Assembly: GCA_027946375.1 (NCBI GenBank)
Contig: JAPEUT010000084.1
Coordinates: 1 to 64,000 of the forward strand
Length of the DNA stretch: 64,000 bases
Origin: Neodidymelliopsis sp. IMI 364377
Lineage: Eukaryota > Ascomycota > Dothideomycetes > Pleosporales > Didymellaceae
Reading direction: 5' to 3'
This document shows, piece after piece, positions 1 to 12,082 of the stretch. Position numbers and translations under genes: made by a program. Every line of letters starts with the position of its first letter. Within the stretch, counting starts at the first letter, position 1. A model generated the notes under the pieces. It did no database searches. It saw only the letters and a program-made list of their open reading frames with translations, and was not told the origin of the DNA.

Positions 1-1468
1 AGCGGGTTGAGGAGGGTGGGAGGATGGAGGGGAAGCTGGAGAAGGAAACGCTGCGCGAGATGGTGCGCGAGCGTGTGCGGCTGCTGAAGGACGGGGTCGG
101 GGAGCCAGAGGGGAATTCAAAGGTTATGGATGAGGGGATGTCGGGGAGAGTGCTGTAGGTTGTGTACCAGACGCGGGTTGTGGTTGAGGGGGTCGGGGTG
201 ATTAGGGAGCTTGGAGGAGAGCTTGGGTAAAAGTCTGAAGACGAGCTTGAGTAGGAGTCTGAAGACGAACTTGGATAGAAGTCTGAAGACGAGCTGGTGG
301 AACTTGAGGAGCTTGAGGACGAGCTCGTGGAGTCTGAGGACGAAGTCGGTGAGCCTGCGGAGCTCGAGGAGCTTGGGGAGCCTGGGAAGCTTGAGGAGGA
401 AGTTGGAGAGCTTGACGATGAACTTGAGGAGCCTGAGGAGCCTGAGGAGCTTGAAGAACCCGATGGGGAGACCCTAGAATAGGAGTACGAGTACGAGTAA
501 GAGTAGGAAGGCCAGGTGTAGGTATAACTCGAGCTCGACAGAGTCACCTGAGAGGTAGTACCAGTCTCAGTGACGGTTGTGTCGGTAGGGAAAGTAAGAG
601 TGTCTGTTGCGACTGAGCTTGTCTGGTTCCAGCTGGGCGAGCTGGTAGAGATGTCAGGGACGTTATAGTAGCCACTTGAGGTGGTCGAGTTGGAAAGAGA
701 AGTGAAGGTTGACGAAGGCGATGGCGCGGTGCCTGTCAATGAGCTATGAGTTGAACTTGTGCCATTGCCGTATGGTGGTGTGGTGGACGGCAAGTAAGAA
801 GAGTACGGCCCGGTAGATATCGAGACTCCAGTCGAGAGAGACACGCCAGTAGACAACGGCACAGTGGGCGTTGACCAAGCGGAAGAGGTCGGGCCGTCGA
901 CAGGAAAGCTAGTCAAGGTGCCATCTGTGAAGGTACCGAAAGTGGTCGATGATGTCGTGCTAAGAGAGGGAAGATTAGTACACCAGATCACACCCTCATT
1001 GTTGAGCCTGCAGGAGGTGGTGGTGACTAACTTTGTGCTCGTCACGACGGTTGTGACCACTGGGATACTTTCCGTAATGACCACAACACTCGTCACAATA
1101 ACAGTGCTACGGCTGGTGGTGGAATTCCACAACCCTGAGGATGCTGGAGCAGTGGTGTTGGCAGGGCTGGTTGAGAGTGGAATGCCTGTCGACGACGGGA
1201 TACCAGTTCCGGGGAAAGATCGAGTGACAGACGAAAAATCACCGTTAAAGGTGCTGCTAGGCCCTGGTGGGGAGTATGGAGGTGGTGGAGCGTAGTATTG
1301 GCGTGGGTAGACATGAGGGAAGCGTACTGTTTAGGGCGTTAGCATATCTGAGTAAATTACGACCAGAGGAGATTGAATGAATAAAGGCTTGCGTCACTCA
1401 CAGCCGGCGCGCTCTGCTGAGGTAACTGCAAAGACGGTAGCCAGCAAGGCGTAGATAGTGAGTTTCAT
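1..1468 (-). CDS. Secreted Ser/Thr-rich cell-surface (mucin-like) protein, 3' end cut by window edge
   Basis: Two exons are visible: 1468-1402 and 1326-1. The 75-bp intron between them has GTGAGT and CAG ends. The joined frame stays open to the left window edge, giving at least 464 residues with the C-terminus missing. Residues 1 to about 18 form a signal peptide (M-K-L, then a hydrophobic core ending V-T-S-A). A short Tyr/Pro-rich stretch follows, then a long Ser/Thr-rich region with a few Cys, a Tyr-Ser run, a nearly pure Ser-rich segment and three copies of an SSSSDFYP-like octapeptide. This composition is typical of heavily O-glycosylated fungal wall or GPI-anchored proteins. A GPI signal would lie outside the window and cannot be checked. 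No enzymatic domain is recognisable. Forward-strand open frames here are shadows created by the repeats. Confidence 0.8.
221..292 (-). repeat. Three tandem 24-bp units inside the Ser-rich gene
   Basis: Units at 221-244, 245-268 and 269-292 share the core AAGTCTGAAGACGA with few changes. On the coding strand they encode three copies of an eight-residue Ser-rich motif with Asp and Tyr. In-frame coding repeats like this often vary in copy number between strains. Confidence 0.8.
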
Positions 1469-3836
1469 CCTGATAACGCTTGATGCAGGTCACACTTGCG
1501 AGTGTTGAGTTGAACGAGTGTAAAGAGCGAGAGTAATTGCCAAACCAAACGCACCTACAGCTAGAAGGCTTGGATTTCGAGTCATGTACAGAGGAAGCCC
1601 TTATATACAGCAGAAAGGAGCAGCAATTGCATACTCCTGGATGAAGGTTTCGCAGTGCCTTGAGTTGTCCGTCGGGAGCATGCACAAGGTTGCAGCACGG
1701 GATCTTGCTTTTGACAACCGTACTCACCTGTCCTCATTCCTGGGTATTCCAACTTCCAAGCATAGTGACTCATCCCTGCTCCACTATCGATTCCATCCTG
1801 AAGAAGTTGGTCATCGCGACGACTGCGCAAGTTATCTGGGGGTATACAATGCTCGTGCATCTAACTGCTAGTTTCGAATAGTGTCCAACGATGTCACTGC
1901 GTGACTCTATAAGTTTTTCCTTGTTGACTGTGTGGCAGGCAGTCGTAATTTTGGATGTGGAACGGACAGCAATAGCAAGATCCGGAAGAGTGTTCGTTCA
2001 AAAACGTTACACTGCAGCACCTCCTGTGCCAGGCGTTGTACATGTGTAGACGACAATGGAAAACTTGACGGAATCCAACAGTAGATGGCACTCAAGTAAC
2101 AGCGCCTACTACCATTGGTCTGTAGAGTGGGTGTTCTGGGCAAGGTATAGTGGCAAGCTCATGAGCTGATGCCCATACCCAAATGCAGTCTGTTAGAAGA
2201 TTATACTACGCCGTTGTACCCAGGATTTCGAGTACATCATCAAGTAGGACAAACACCTGACAAGTACCTGACAATCATGACAGGAGCTTAGTCTGGTTGT
2301 TGCTCTTCCACGGCTTGTACGCAGACAGGAGAGCTGCATAGGCCGATCCAAATGATGTACGGAGTTTGTTGATCGCTCCGAGCGTGTCTGAGGACCGGAG
2401 CCTACTTTCGTTCACCCGTACTAGCCTTGCCGGAGCTGCCGCGCATCCAAGGCGATCAAAATCTAACTCTCGGCGCATTACGCGCATGGAACGTGCTGTG
2501 TGCGGTGCTATGAAATCGTTAGCGCGTTGAAAGTCGTGCTCATAGTATGTTGGACGCGCGACGAGTCAAAGTGTGTTCAAGAACGCCTCTATCAAAGGAG
2601 CGTTACTAGCTCAGGCCATCAAGGTCAAATCGCAAAGATTACCTTCCCATAGCGGCGAAGCTCGATGATGTATGTCGAGGCGCACAAATGCAGGTACCAT
2701 GAACAAGGCTGCTTTGGGGAGCGGGAGGTTGCACGGCTAATTACGATAGGGTGAAACAGGGTCGCTAGTCCTCGAGTCTATCAATGCAGAGCAGTTCCAG
2801 GTAGGTTAGTGCTAGCGAAATGAGCTATGGGTCTGCACTGATGCTGTCAGTGTTACCTTGTGGACGCTGTTGTTGTTGCTGTTGTACAGATGGAAGGGAA
2901 GTACGAGCTGCCAAGACCGCCCTGGGTCGAGGCGCGGTATCACGTGCATTCCATTCATGGCTACCCACGGTCTCCGTGGTCTAAATGAGAAGTTTCATTT
3001 GGCTTGTGCTATGCTGTGTGATATGGTTAATCCTACGATTGGTGGATTCGCCTTGTGTATCCTGCGCAGTATGGCACGTCCTCCAACGGCCCGGGCGGCA
3101 GTGACTGCAACCCAGAGTGCACGCCCGTGGTTCTCGTATGTTTACTCGCTGGTGGCGCTTCTCGAAACGAAGTGGGATAGGGTGAAGTTCGACGCATGCA
3201 TGTGATAGCCAGAGGCAAAATGCTGGTATTTCACCAGGGTCCAGCTGCATTTCTTGGTAGGTGGCCGGAAAAGACGCACTCAGCAGTAAGTTCTTGGTAC
3301 AGCACGTTCGGGCTGGTGTTGCATCGGCGCACCTCGCCAAGTTAGCCACTAAAGAGCTTGCCCGCTTCTTGGTGCATGCCAAATCATCTAGAACATCCTC
3401 GTCAGTCTGAACGATTTGAAGAGGGTTAGGAGGGAACCGCAAGCACAGTAGGTCGGCAACAACCAATGACGAGAGGCACAAAGAGTAAGGAACCAGCAAA
3501 TTTAGCAATAGCCGATTGGCTAATAGAATTATTATTATACCGCTATCACCTCAACCCAAAGTGGCGGAGAGGGGAGAAGTCGCTCACAGCGACCCAAAAC
3601 GCCGATGTAGGAGACAGCGGTGTTTCGTTTTTTGGTACCGCGCCATAAACGCCGGTAAAAAGTTCGTGACCTTCGTAACTATGAAAAAAACATGGATATC
3701 AATCGCGTCCATCTCAAAATGTGCGTGGACCGAGACGGTATCCAGCTTACCAAGAAAAATGTGGTATACAGAACTCACGATCAAGTAGCGATCGCATGCA
3801 AGCAAAGAACAGTGAACGGAAAAAAGGGTGTTCAAG
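1469..3836. other. Intergenic region, no supported gene
   Basis: This stretch is the promoter side of the Ser/Thr-rich gene and the 3' side of the Gln-rich gene. Only short unconnected open frames occur, on both strands, and none can be extended by convincing splice sites. The longest (2981-3508, reverse, 175 residues) starts with a hydrophobic segment and holds about 12 Cys, but shows no family signature; it is discussed in the findings. A short GTTGTTGCT-type run lies near 2868-2886. Confidence 0.5.
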
Positions 3837-5215
3837 CTAGTCCCAGTTAACAAAGCTGGAGCCATCGACAAGCTGCTCATTGTTGTTGCTGTTGTTGTTG
3901 TTGTTGTCCTGCTCGTCACTTGGCTGGGCGAAATCTGTTGACTGGAAGTCGAAGAAAGCACCGTAACCCTCGTTGCCTGGTGTGAGGAAGGAGTCGTTGT
4001 TGTAGAGTCCCGATGAGATGGGAGCAGAGTCGGCAGTGCTCTCGGACTTGATGCCAGTCTGGGGCATACTAAGAGTCATTGAGCTTCCTGACTTCAGAGC
4101 CTTGGGCGAGTAGTTGGGGTTGTAGGTGTATGTCGACGAGAAAGGCTGGGCAAGGTGCTCACTGCCGGCCATAAACATGGCCGTGCGGGGGTCATTGGGA
4201 TCGAGGACTGACCCCATGAACTGCTGAGACTCAGGTGGAAGTGACAGTGACAAGGGGTTGGTGCCACTAAGCATCTGCGAGCCCATAGGAAAGTTCATCG
4301 GGCTGAATGGGTTGGAGGCAGGTGTTTCGCTGTCTGCCTGCAGTTGAGGTGTGTGTTGACCTGAGCCAGACAAAGGTGAAGCAGACAGGTCAGTGTGGGG
4401 TGAGGCGGGCTGTTGTTGGACAAAAGAAGACGTGCGCGACAAGGCAGGCTGCGCTTGTGCATCAGCACCTGCTTGAGCAGGTAGGGACATCCTTCGGTTG
4501 AATGAGTCCTGTGATGTCGACGCGCCTTGCTGCACAGAGCCATCATAAGCTGGAACAGCGATTGATGCTGAGCGCTGGTGCACACGCTGAGGGACCTGGT
4601 ACGGCGACGACCGAAATCCTTGCTGTTGACCAGAACTTGCGCTCGAGGGCTGCGACTGCTGGTTAAAGTTCTGTGTCGCAGACTGGTTGAATTGCTGAGG
4701 AGGCATCATGGTAGGGTTCAACCAGTTGTTGTTTGCCGGAAAGGCACCATTGTTTTGCTGCGAGTACTGGCCACCGAATTGCTGAAACTGCTGGGGATTC
4801 TGGTACTGAGACATGAACATGTTTCTGACTCCATGCTGTGTTGCAATGTAGTCATGCAGCTTCTTGTTAAACATGACAGATGTCGTGTGAAGGTGGGCGT
4901 TTAGCCTCTTGTACTGGGTGGGGAGATCATCATCTTCCTCTTCGTACATCTCTTCGTTAATAACATCCTGCTCAGTAACACGCAGAGCACGACCAGTACG
5001 CTTCTTGTGAATCTCAGAAGCTCTACGAGCAGACTCAATGCGTGCCTCTAAGCTACGGTCACTGCGGCGCGAGGCAGCAATGTAAGCACTAGGAAGCGTC
5101 AGTGGGAAGTACACAAGACAGATAGCATGTATACATACCGCTCCTGGTTCTCTTCATGAGTGCGCTCAGTCTTAACTGGTCGAGCTCCAGTGAAGGAACG
5201 ACGCTCAGCAGGCAT
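3837..5215 (-). CDS. Conserved fungal protein with basic N-terminal region and Gln/Ser-rich tail
   Basis: Two exons, 5215-5139 and 5088-3837, are joined across a 50-bp intron with GTATGT and TAG ends, giving 442 residues. The start ATG (M-P-A-E-R-R-S) was chosen because it lies in the short first exon and splices in frame into A-Y-I-A-A-S-R-R-S. Residues 1 to about 130 are charged and look conserved, with an Arg/Glu-rich helical segment (EARIESARRASEIHKKR) and an acidic stretch (EEMYEEEDDDLP). The rest is low-complexity Gln, Asn, Ser and Pro, ending in an Asn run and FVNWD. I believe similar proteins occur across Pezizomycotina, but I cannot name a characterised function; the layout would suit a nuclear regulator. 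The leader carries a 13-base C run 14 bases before the ATG on the mRNA strand. Confidence 0.8.
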
Positions 5216-5229
5216 GATCAAGGTCCAAT

Positions 5230-5242
5230 GGGGGGGGGGGGG
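5230..5242. repeat. 13-bp G/C homopolymer in the leader of the Gln-rich gene
   Basis: A run of 13 G on the plus strand reads as 13 C in the sense orientation of the reverse-strand gene. It sits 14 bases upstream of its ATG, next to ATTGG (an inverted CCAAT motif). It could be a transcript leader element or simply an unstable homopolymer. Confidence 0.7.
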
Positions 5243-8200
5243 TTGATGTGGCGGGTGCACGGTGGCGCGGCGGAGACAGGCGGCTATACAGAGAGCAGGC
5301 ACAAAGGTGTTACTACCTCACCAAGGTGCTGAAAATCGACAACAACAATTGTCGAAACGACAAGACACAGCAACGACAGGAGCTGATGTCGACGAGACAA
5401 ACAGTGAGAACTGTCAAAAAAAGAGATGGAAGCTGAAGAGGGAAAAAGTGGCGACTGTCCTGGCCAGACGCGGGATGTTCAGGCGGAGCAGGGCCAATCG
5501 ATGAGCCGATAGGACGGAGTTAGGGAGCTAAAGACCCTCACAAATCGGAGCGCGAGATGGCGGCCACGAGTCCCAATTGAGATACGCGATCAATTGACCT
5601 CGAAAGCAGATGGAGCGAGGCCCGAAGAGTTCAAACCCTGGCGCTGAGATTGCAGTTGTTGCTGGGGCTGGAGATCGGGCGACGGTGCGCAGTTCGCGAT
5701 GCTCACAGCTTTCGATTTCGGTGCGATGCCGAGCCGATCAGATCGGATCCTTCCTAACAATGGGTCCGGTTGACGAAACCTGGATACTTTGGCTTCGGAA
5801 AACAGATCGTGTGTGTACCTGGCAGTACCGCAGACGATTGCTTCCAATGGAAACGAGGTCGAGAAAGTGTGCTAAGCACTGATGGGGCAAAGACAAGAAG
5901 GGGCGAACGTTACCGCTCGCAGCCAACTAGTCTAGAAGAAAGATGAAGAAGTACGCGCAACGTCTGTTTGCGATGGTGGATTTGAACGATTCGAAAATCA
6001 ACAATACCAAAAGCCCAAAATCTCATTGAGGGAGGAGGGCATTGATAAAGAGGGCTCCCGCCTTCTGAGCGCATCAGCCAACCAACAGCGGCGCGTGGGT
6101 TTCCGGCGCCAGTCCGCCGCTTAGAGAGCTTAGGGTTGCAGGTCGGCGGCGACTGTGGAGAGGGGCAGGTGGCTGCTGCACGCCTCGGCATGCGTGGCCA
6201 GCAACAGGACAGGCATGGATCAGACAGCTCACCACGCACTCGCTGGCTAATATGGCGATCGGAGCACGCTAGGATCTTGTAGCACCTTCCCCACGATAAA
6301 CGAGACGGCAGCGTGGAAGAGAGCTTTCGGCGACTTACGTCGGGCGAATTTCATCGCGCTGAACAACGGGTACAGACGTGCCGCCACTGGGCTGACAAAA
6401 GTGACAGCTCTGGATGTATCCACCCACAGTTCACAGCCTCAGTAGTGACCGACATTGGCAGCATTATTAACGAAAGGTGTTACAAGGTGTGGCCAATTTT
6501 CCCGGGCGCTTTAGGAGGAAAAAGAAGCACGAAATGGCTCCCGAAGGACATCGGAAAGTCACGAAACTGCATACCCACGTAAGGTGGGACCTGAAATTGC
6601 ACGGATTGCGGTTCAGAGACGCATATCCAGGCCCATCGTTCACCTTAGCCTGAACCCTTCCAAAACCAGTAACGCTGCGCTCGTAGCGAGCTCGATATCG
6701 ACCGTCTTCAATGTTTGTTTGTGGGGTAAGATTGGGTGTTTGCAGCACAGCTCATCTGTACGCACATACTACAAGAACGCGAACTGGCCATCAGGATTGT
6801 AAATCCTGCAGCTCCGCGTGAATTGCAACTTTCACCATGCAGCAAAATCGACAGGCCCGCTATCTAGCCTGATCGAAATACAGGGGAGCCCCAATGAGGA
6901 GTTTCTGCTACAGATACGCGAAGGTCCTATGAGGTTAGCCCCGATCTGATCGAAACTGTACCTTCGAGCTTGCAGGCTTTTTCAGGCAGATCGAGGACGG
7001 TGTTTTTGAGCGGCGGATAGAGATTGGTTGGAAAGGACGTTCCGCCTCCTCGGAGCGTTACGTGCCCTTGTCTTCCCACCATGTGTCACAGCCCGGAATT
7101 CTCCAAGCCGCGCAGAAGGGCGGCAGTTACGCCGTCCTTTCCCTCACAGAACCAGCAAGCCTTGCGCCCACAGTGACATACTTTCTACCATTCAATTACA
7201 ATTGAAATACTGCAGCCGCTACGAACAAGCCGCCTGCACTTGTGCTCCAGCCCATCGTTTATGCACAGAAGAGCACACCTACGTCACACAGGAGAAATAG
7301 TAGTCTTTCGGAGCTGGTGTCTGTGCGTCCCCCACCCGCCGACCTGCCAGGATCTCTGGGACCCAAAACACCCCAACCGCAAGGGTTTGAGGATGCAACA
7401 ACCTTCTCCTACGATGGAGCTAAGATCTGGGACCACGTCAGATTCATCTGTCCCGCTGTGGAGTCCGATTTCAACCGCCAACAAGGATGGCAGATCTCAG
7501 CCCAGTTTTCCAGGGGAGAAAGCTGAAGTGGCCTGCTTTGTGATCCTACGGGTTCATAGCGTACGAGTACGAACAAAGCCCATTATTTCTAAAACTTGCA
7601 TCACTGCAAGCGAGTTGCGGATGTTTTGCGTTTAGCCAAAAGGTCGCTCAACGATTTTGCTCGCTCCCAGTCGTAGACAAGCCTTACCTTCATTCACAAT
7701 GCCCGCCCTGTTCAGCAACCAGTAATAATCGCGACGTTGTTAACCTTATGATTATGGGAAAAGAGTTCTATCGTATTCGCTTTGCATGGCTCAAATGTAA
7801 ACGCTTGCGCTTCCGACACCTTTTCTCACTCTTTCACTCTCTCGCTGATCAGGAATCACACCACAGATGCAGCTATTTACATCATATTTGCTGAGGCTGA
7901 CGTAGGACCACCGGTTTACGAACCGGATTTGCGTTGCGAAAAGCCACGTCCGGAAAGGTTAAGGCTGAGATTTAGCCTCTAGCACCAACCTTAGCTGCAG
8001 GATCGGGCAGATGGCTGTAGCCACTCGGTAACGGTCCTCTCCCCTCGTGAATTAAGCTGGTCGTAGCACCTCTCCCTTGTGATAGAGCTTGTTGATAAGC
8101 CCTTTAGTTGCCACTCTACCAAGGACTCTTCGCACTGAAAGAGTAGAGTGCCACCTGATGACAGTTCATGGCTATCTTGTGTGCACTTGCGAGTCACAAG

Positions 8201-9733
8201 GTTATCAAACTGTCTATCTTTTGGATCATTTTCGTCGTACAAAATGGCAGACCTACACACCACTAAATTACTTCCAAACAAGTCCGGGCTCTAAACTATA
8301 TCAAGGTTCCGGATCATACCGTTTATCCGAAACGCTCCCACACCAGACGGCCTGTTAGTTGGCCCACCGATTACCATACAGGAACCTTGAACACTCTCAA
8401 TAGGAACCACCCATAAGCAGCATGTCCAGTCCAGGCCTTGCTATCGTGGCCAGACAGACAGTTTTGCTGCTTGAGAGAACACAACCAGCACATTTACAGT
8501 TGCATTGTTCTTTGACCATTTGCTGAATAAAAGTAAGCCAGTAACGACATGCAAGACACGCGATGCGCATGACATCAAATGTATCGGAGAATGTCCAAGG
8601 GTCGCTTCTCCACGTCCGATGCAGCCACCCGTCCAATCAACTATAGCAGAACGCCACGGAGTCGTTATCAACCACTTCAATCGCTGACACAGCCCATCAT
8701 GTGGGGTATCAGCTGGGATTCCTGGCATGTCTCCATCGTTATGCAATCACACGCAGCCATGTTGGGACCGGGTAGGACACCTCTCAAATCAAACCGCTGG
8801 ACATCAGCGAACATACCACTAGGTAGCATGGAGCTGTCTTTGTACGAACGCGAGGGGTAGCTATCTCTTAATAACCTTAGATGCTTGTCGATGCTTACTC
8901 GAAGGCTACGTTTGAGCCGCAGCCTCGTACGATTCGTCAATGAGGAATTCCCCAAGTTATCAGCAAGTTCATCCATAGTTCATCCTCTGACGGCCATTTC
9001 ATGTCATTCTACCTTATCAAGGTTTCAATGCTGAACTTGAGGCTCAAGTGATTCCTGTTATATTGCGACCGGAAGCTCGGCTGAAAAGTCGCAGCCAACC
9101 TCCGATGCACTGCATAAGCTTCGCAGGATCATGGGATACCCTGTTGCAGGCATTTCCCGAAGCTAGAGATTATGAGCTCGGGTTCCGTGATTGGCCACTG
9201 TACTGGTGGTGTTGTGCGTACCCTTGTATGACACCGCACTTCGATAGCACGTTCGCTTGATCGGCATCACTAGTTCAACGCCTATCACTACAGTGCATCG
9301 TGCCGTGTTAGACTAGTCGACACAGGAACATCTGGACAAAGGAATGCCCACCACGTAATCGCTTCTCAACTGCGTGGCTTTGTGTCCGGCGTTGTTATCG
9401 TGCAGGAAATTCTTGGGTTGCCGTCTCGTTGGGTGAACTGTACTGGAGCCGCGCATCTAGGCCAACACATTCAGACGCTGTATTGATCTGGTACGCATGT
9501 TCAAGGACTATCGTCTGGCTCCCGAATGTGGACCAGCGGCACAGTGCCACTCCAGGGTACCAACCTCTACATGTTCCACACTGGACTGTAGGATCTCTCG
9601 CCCGCAAAACACGGTGAGTCAGGTCTATCCATAGCCCCCAATCAAACGTGCTCGAAACACATCTTTCTGCCCTGCATCATCCACACTTGCCCAACTCCCT
9701 CTCCACAAATCTACCACCGCACCTACCTCGTCC
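5243..9733. other. About 4.5 kb with no supported gene
   Basis: No open frame above 131 residues occurs, and none has a recognisable domain, signal peptide or splice-supported extension. A perfect short hairpin (CCGGTT-tac-GAACCGG) lies near 7909-7925. The peptide DYRLAPE at 9506-9526 resembles the esterase motif but has no supporting context. No tRNA or rRNA was recognised. The region may hold promoters, non-coding RNA or degenerate sequence. Confidence 0.5.
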
Positions 9734-10655
9734 TCAACTCTCACCTGCAAATCTTCTTATGATCTCTACAACCACCTCCGGTCGACTCAACATCGGAACA
9801 TGATCTCCGTCAATAACCTCCACCTCAAATTTCGCTCCCTCCTGATCAATGTAGCTCTGCGCAAACGCAGGGGCCACACTGTTGTCATGTTCACCCACCA
9901 CGTACAACGTCCTGAACTTCCCATCATATGGAATGTACGTTCCTGTAGCGTTAAGTGCTTTGAAGCTCGATGGTAGAAGCTGGGAAGTCCAATACTCTGC
10001 AGACGCAGGGGAAAGGAGGTTGTAGAACGTGGTCGAGGGCGGGTAGGTGACTAGGTCGAGATCCCAGGTTACGAGTGTGGGTGTAGAGTCAGCTGAGACG
10101 TGAAAGTCGAAAAAGGGAGCACCGATGATGCGGATGTCTGGGCGTGGTGGCGAGGCAGTCACTTCGGCGATGGTAGGGATGTAGCCGGAGAGCTAGAATC
10201 CTGTCAGTGTAGAGCTAAGATGAAGCGAAGATATCGGTATGTACCATTACAAGTCCTAGGATTCGACCCTCCCCTTGGGTGTGTTTGGTTGTGGTCGTTA
10301 TGCTGCGGTCTTCAAAGTCTTTAACCGCTTCGCCAATTACTGTTGCGCCGTAGCTGTTTCCTACTAAGATAACATCTTCGCCGCCGTTGAGGTAATCTTC
10401 CAGTAATTTTGTGACAACCTGCACGTCTTCAGATCTTTCTACGTCCACAACGTCGTATCCGTTAGAAGGCAGGTCGACAGCATCGATGTGCTGATAACCC
10501 ACGTTGCCAAGCTGACTTTTGATTTCGTCGTAAACACTGGCTCTGTGGAAAGTTCCGGGAACGAGGATGAGCGCCGGTTTACTCGCTGCTACAGTTGAGC
10601 CTAAAGAGAAGAGCAAGCTGCTCGCCAATAGTCTCGGAAACGAAAGAGAGAGCAT
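9734..10655 (-). CDS. Secreted alpha/beta-hydrolase family protein
   Basis: Two exons, 10655-10245 and 10192-9734, flank a 52-bp intron (GTACAT and TAG ends) and encode 289 residues. An N-terminal signal peptide of about 23 residues (L-L-A-S-S-L-L-F-S-L-G-S-T-V-A-A) implies secretion. The mature part begins with a beta strand and LVPGTFH, a typical oxyanion-hole entry. The nucleophile elbow GNSYGA places the catalytic Ser at residue 101. Near the C-terminus, GEHD supplies a candidate acid and GDHVPML the catalytic His, so the triad is complete. The family acts on esters, amides or related small molecules; the substrate cannot be inferred. It resembles short fungal AB-hydrolases of the salicylate-esterase/hydroxynitrile-lyase fold. 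Neighbours give no pathway context. Confidence 0.88.
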
Positions 10656-12082
10656 AATTACTGCCAGGAGCTGTTTGAACTGCAGTGCAAAGATGACTGC
10701 CTCAATTTACAGCCCACCATGGCCATATGAATTCACCGTGCCTCACCTAGGTCACAATCTACGATTCAGGCGGAGGAGTTGAGTTGCCGGGCATGCTGTT
10801 CACCGCTGACCTATATGCTCAAATCGGTAAAAAGTGTAAGGGGCGCCCTTTGTGAAGTGGATCCTAGAAACGTGTTGTCAAGCATGTCCATGACTTCGGG
10901 TCGTTGACACGAGCTCTATCGTTCTGGTTATGGTAAAGCAGTTGATGCAACGGGATTCACGATGCGCATATGAGGCGTGGGTGGTGGCCTGATGGAGCTA
11001 ATTCTGATTTGTCAGATCTTGCAATTACTTACGGTTGGAGATAAATGTCGGCTGATGCTCCACGGCAACTGGACAGTCGACGTGTTCATAGTCCAGTTGT
11101 GTTGACCGGTCAACTATCTAGAGAGGTGACGTTCAGTGCTGTGGTATTGCATCAGCCTAGTATCTGAAGCCCATGCACGGTTGTGTCAATCAACGACCAC
11201 CATCTTCCAATATAGATACGTGACCCAGGATTGATGGGAGTGGATCTAAGCATTCAAGTAATCAATGGCTCGATACCTCCTAATGAGCGTAATGAGCAGA
11301 TTTGGGGTCTATAGGGGGTTTCCAGCTGATCGAATAGCGTGAGGCGCGGTCGAGTCGAGAAGTTTAGGGAAGCGTACTTGATCCTGATTCATGACACCGT
11401 AATTAAGGGGTATCGAGGAGCCTTCCAAGCAGTACGTTTGTGCGCACTGCGTCTGCCCACTGATGCTAGACACAGCCATCGTTCGAAGATGTTCTCTTGG
11501 AGAGCGGATTAGCGTCATCAGGCGATTCGTCGGCGACGGCGTTTTGTGCTTGAGCACTGGAATACGGAGAGATGAAGGTTAATGCATTTGAATGAAAACA
11601 TCAGCTCGTACGAGTTGGCGACTTGAACAAATATATTTGTCCTGCCTGTAAAGTAAAGTACGAGCACGGCGTCGTACATCCAAATTTCAATTTTCGGCCC
11701 GTCCAAACCGCCGACCACCGACATTTCACCCAGTCTTTGGGCCGCCACAAATAAGTTTAGTCCTCTGCAACCCCGGAGTTGCGGTGCGCAAGGGTTCCGT
11801 TGCAACTGGAACGTTTATGGTCCAGAGTAGATAGTGGCCATTAGCTTGGTTCGGACCGCATATTGTAGACAACGGACAAGATCCTCTAATGATGCCGGAC
11901 AACGTTTACGCTTTTGCTCAGCTTGATGCTATGATACATAAGGCTTGCAGGTACAAACCCTAAGGACTGCATACAACATCCTCTCTCACAATTCGACCCC
12001 TTCCGAGTATACGTACATTTCCACCTTCCGTCACGACATTTAGTATCCTTCACACACATCGCCTACGACAGCCTTCACAACC
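10656..12082. other. Divergent intergenic region between hydrolase and SNG1-like gene
   Basis: This 1.4-kb spacer lies between two divergently transcribed starts. Pyrimidine-rich tracts typical of fungal leaders occur at about 11980-12075, before the SNG1-like ATG. Short open frames (up to 95 residues) show no family features. I see no other gene. Confidence 0.5.

Noticed and set aside
5978..6000. TGGATTTGAACGATTCG, similar to a reverse tRNA B-box
   Set aside because: No T-stem pairing, no A-box and no acceptor stem around it.
9506..9526. DYRLAPE peptide resembling the hormone-sensitive-lipase-type esterase motif, forward strand
   Set aside because: The flanking frame has a stop shortly upstream, there is no HGGG motif or catalytic Ser region nearby, and no splice sites restore a domain. 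Probably chance.
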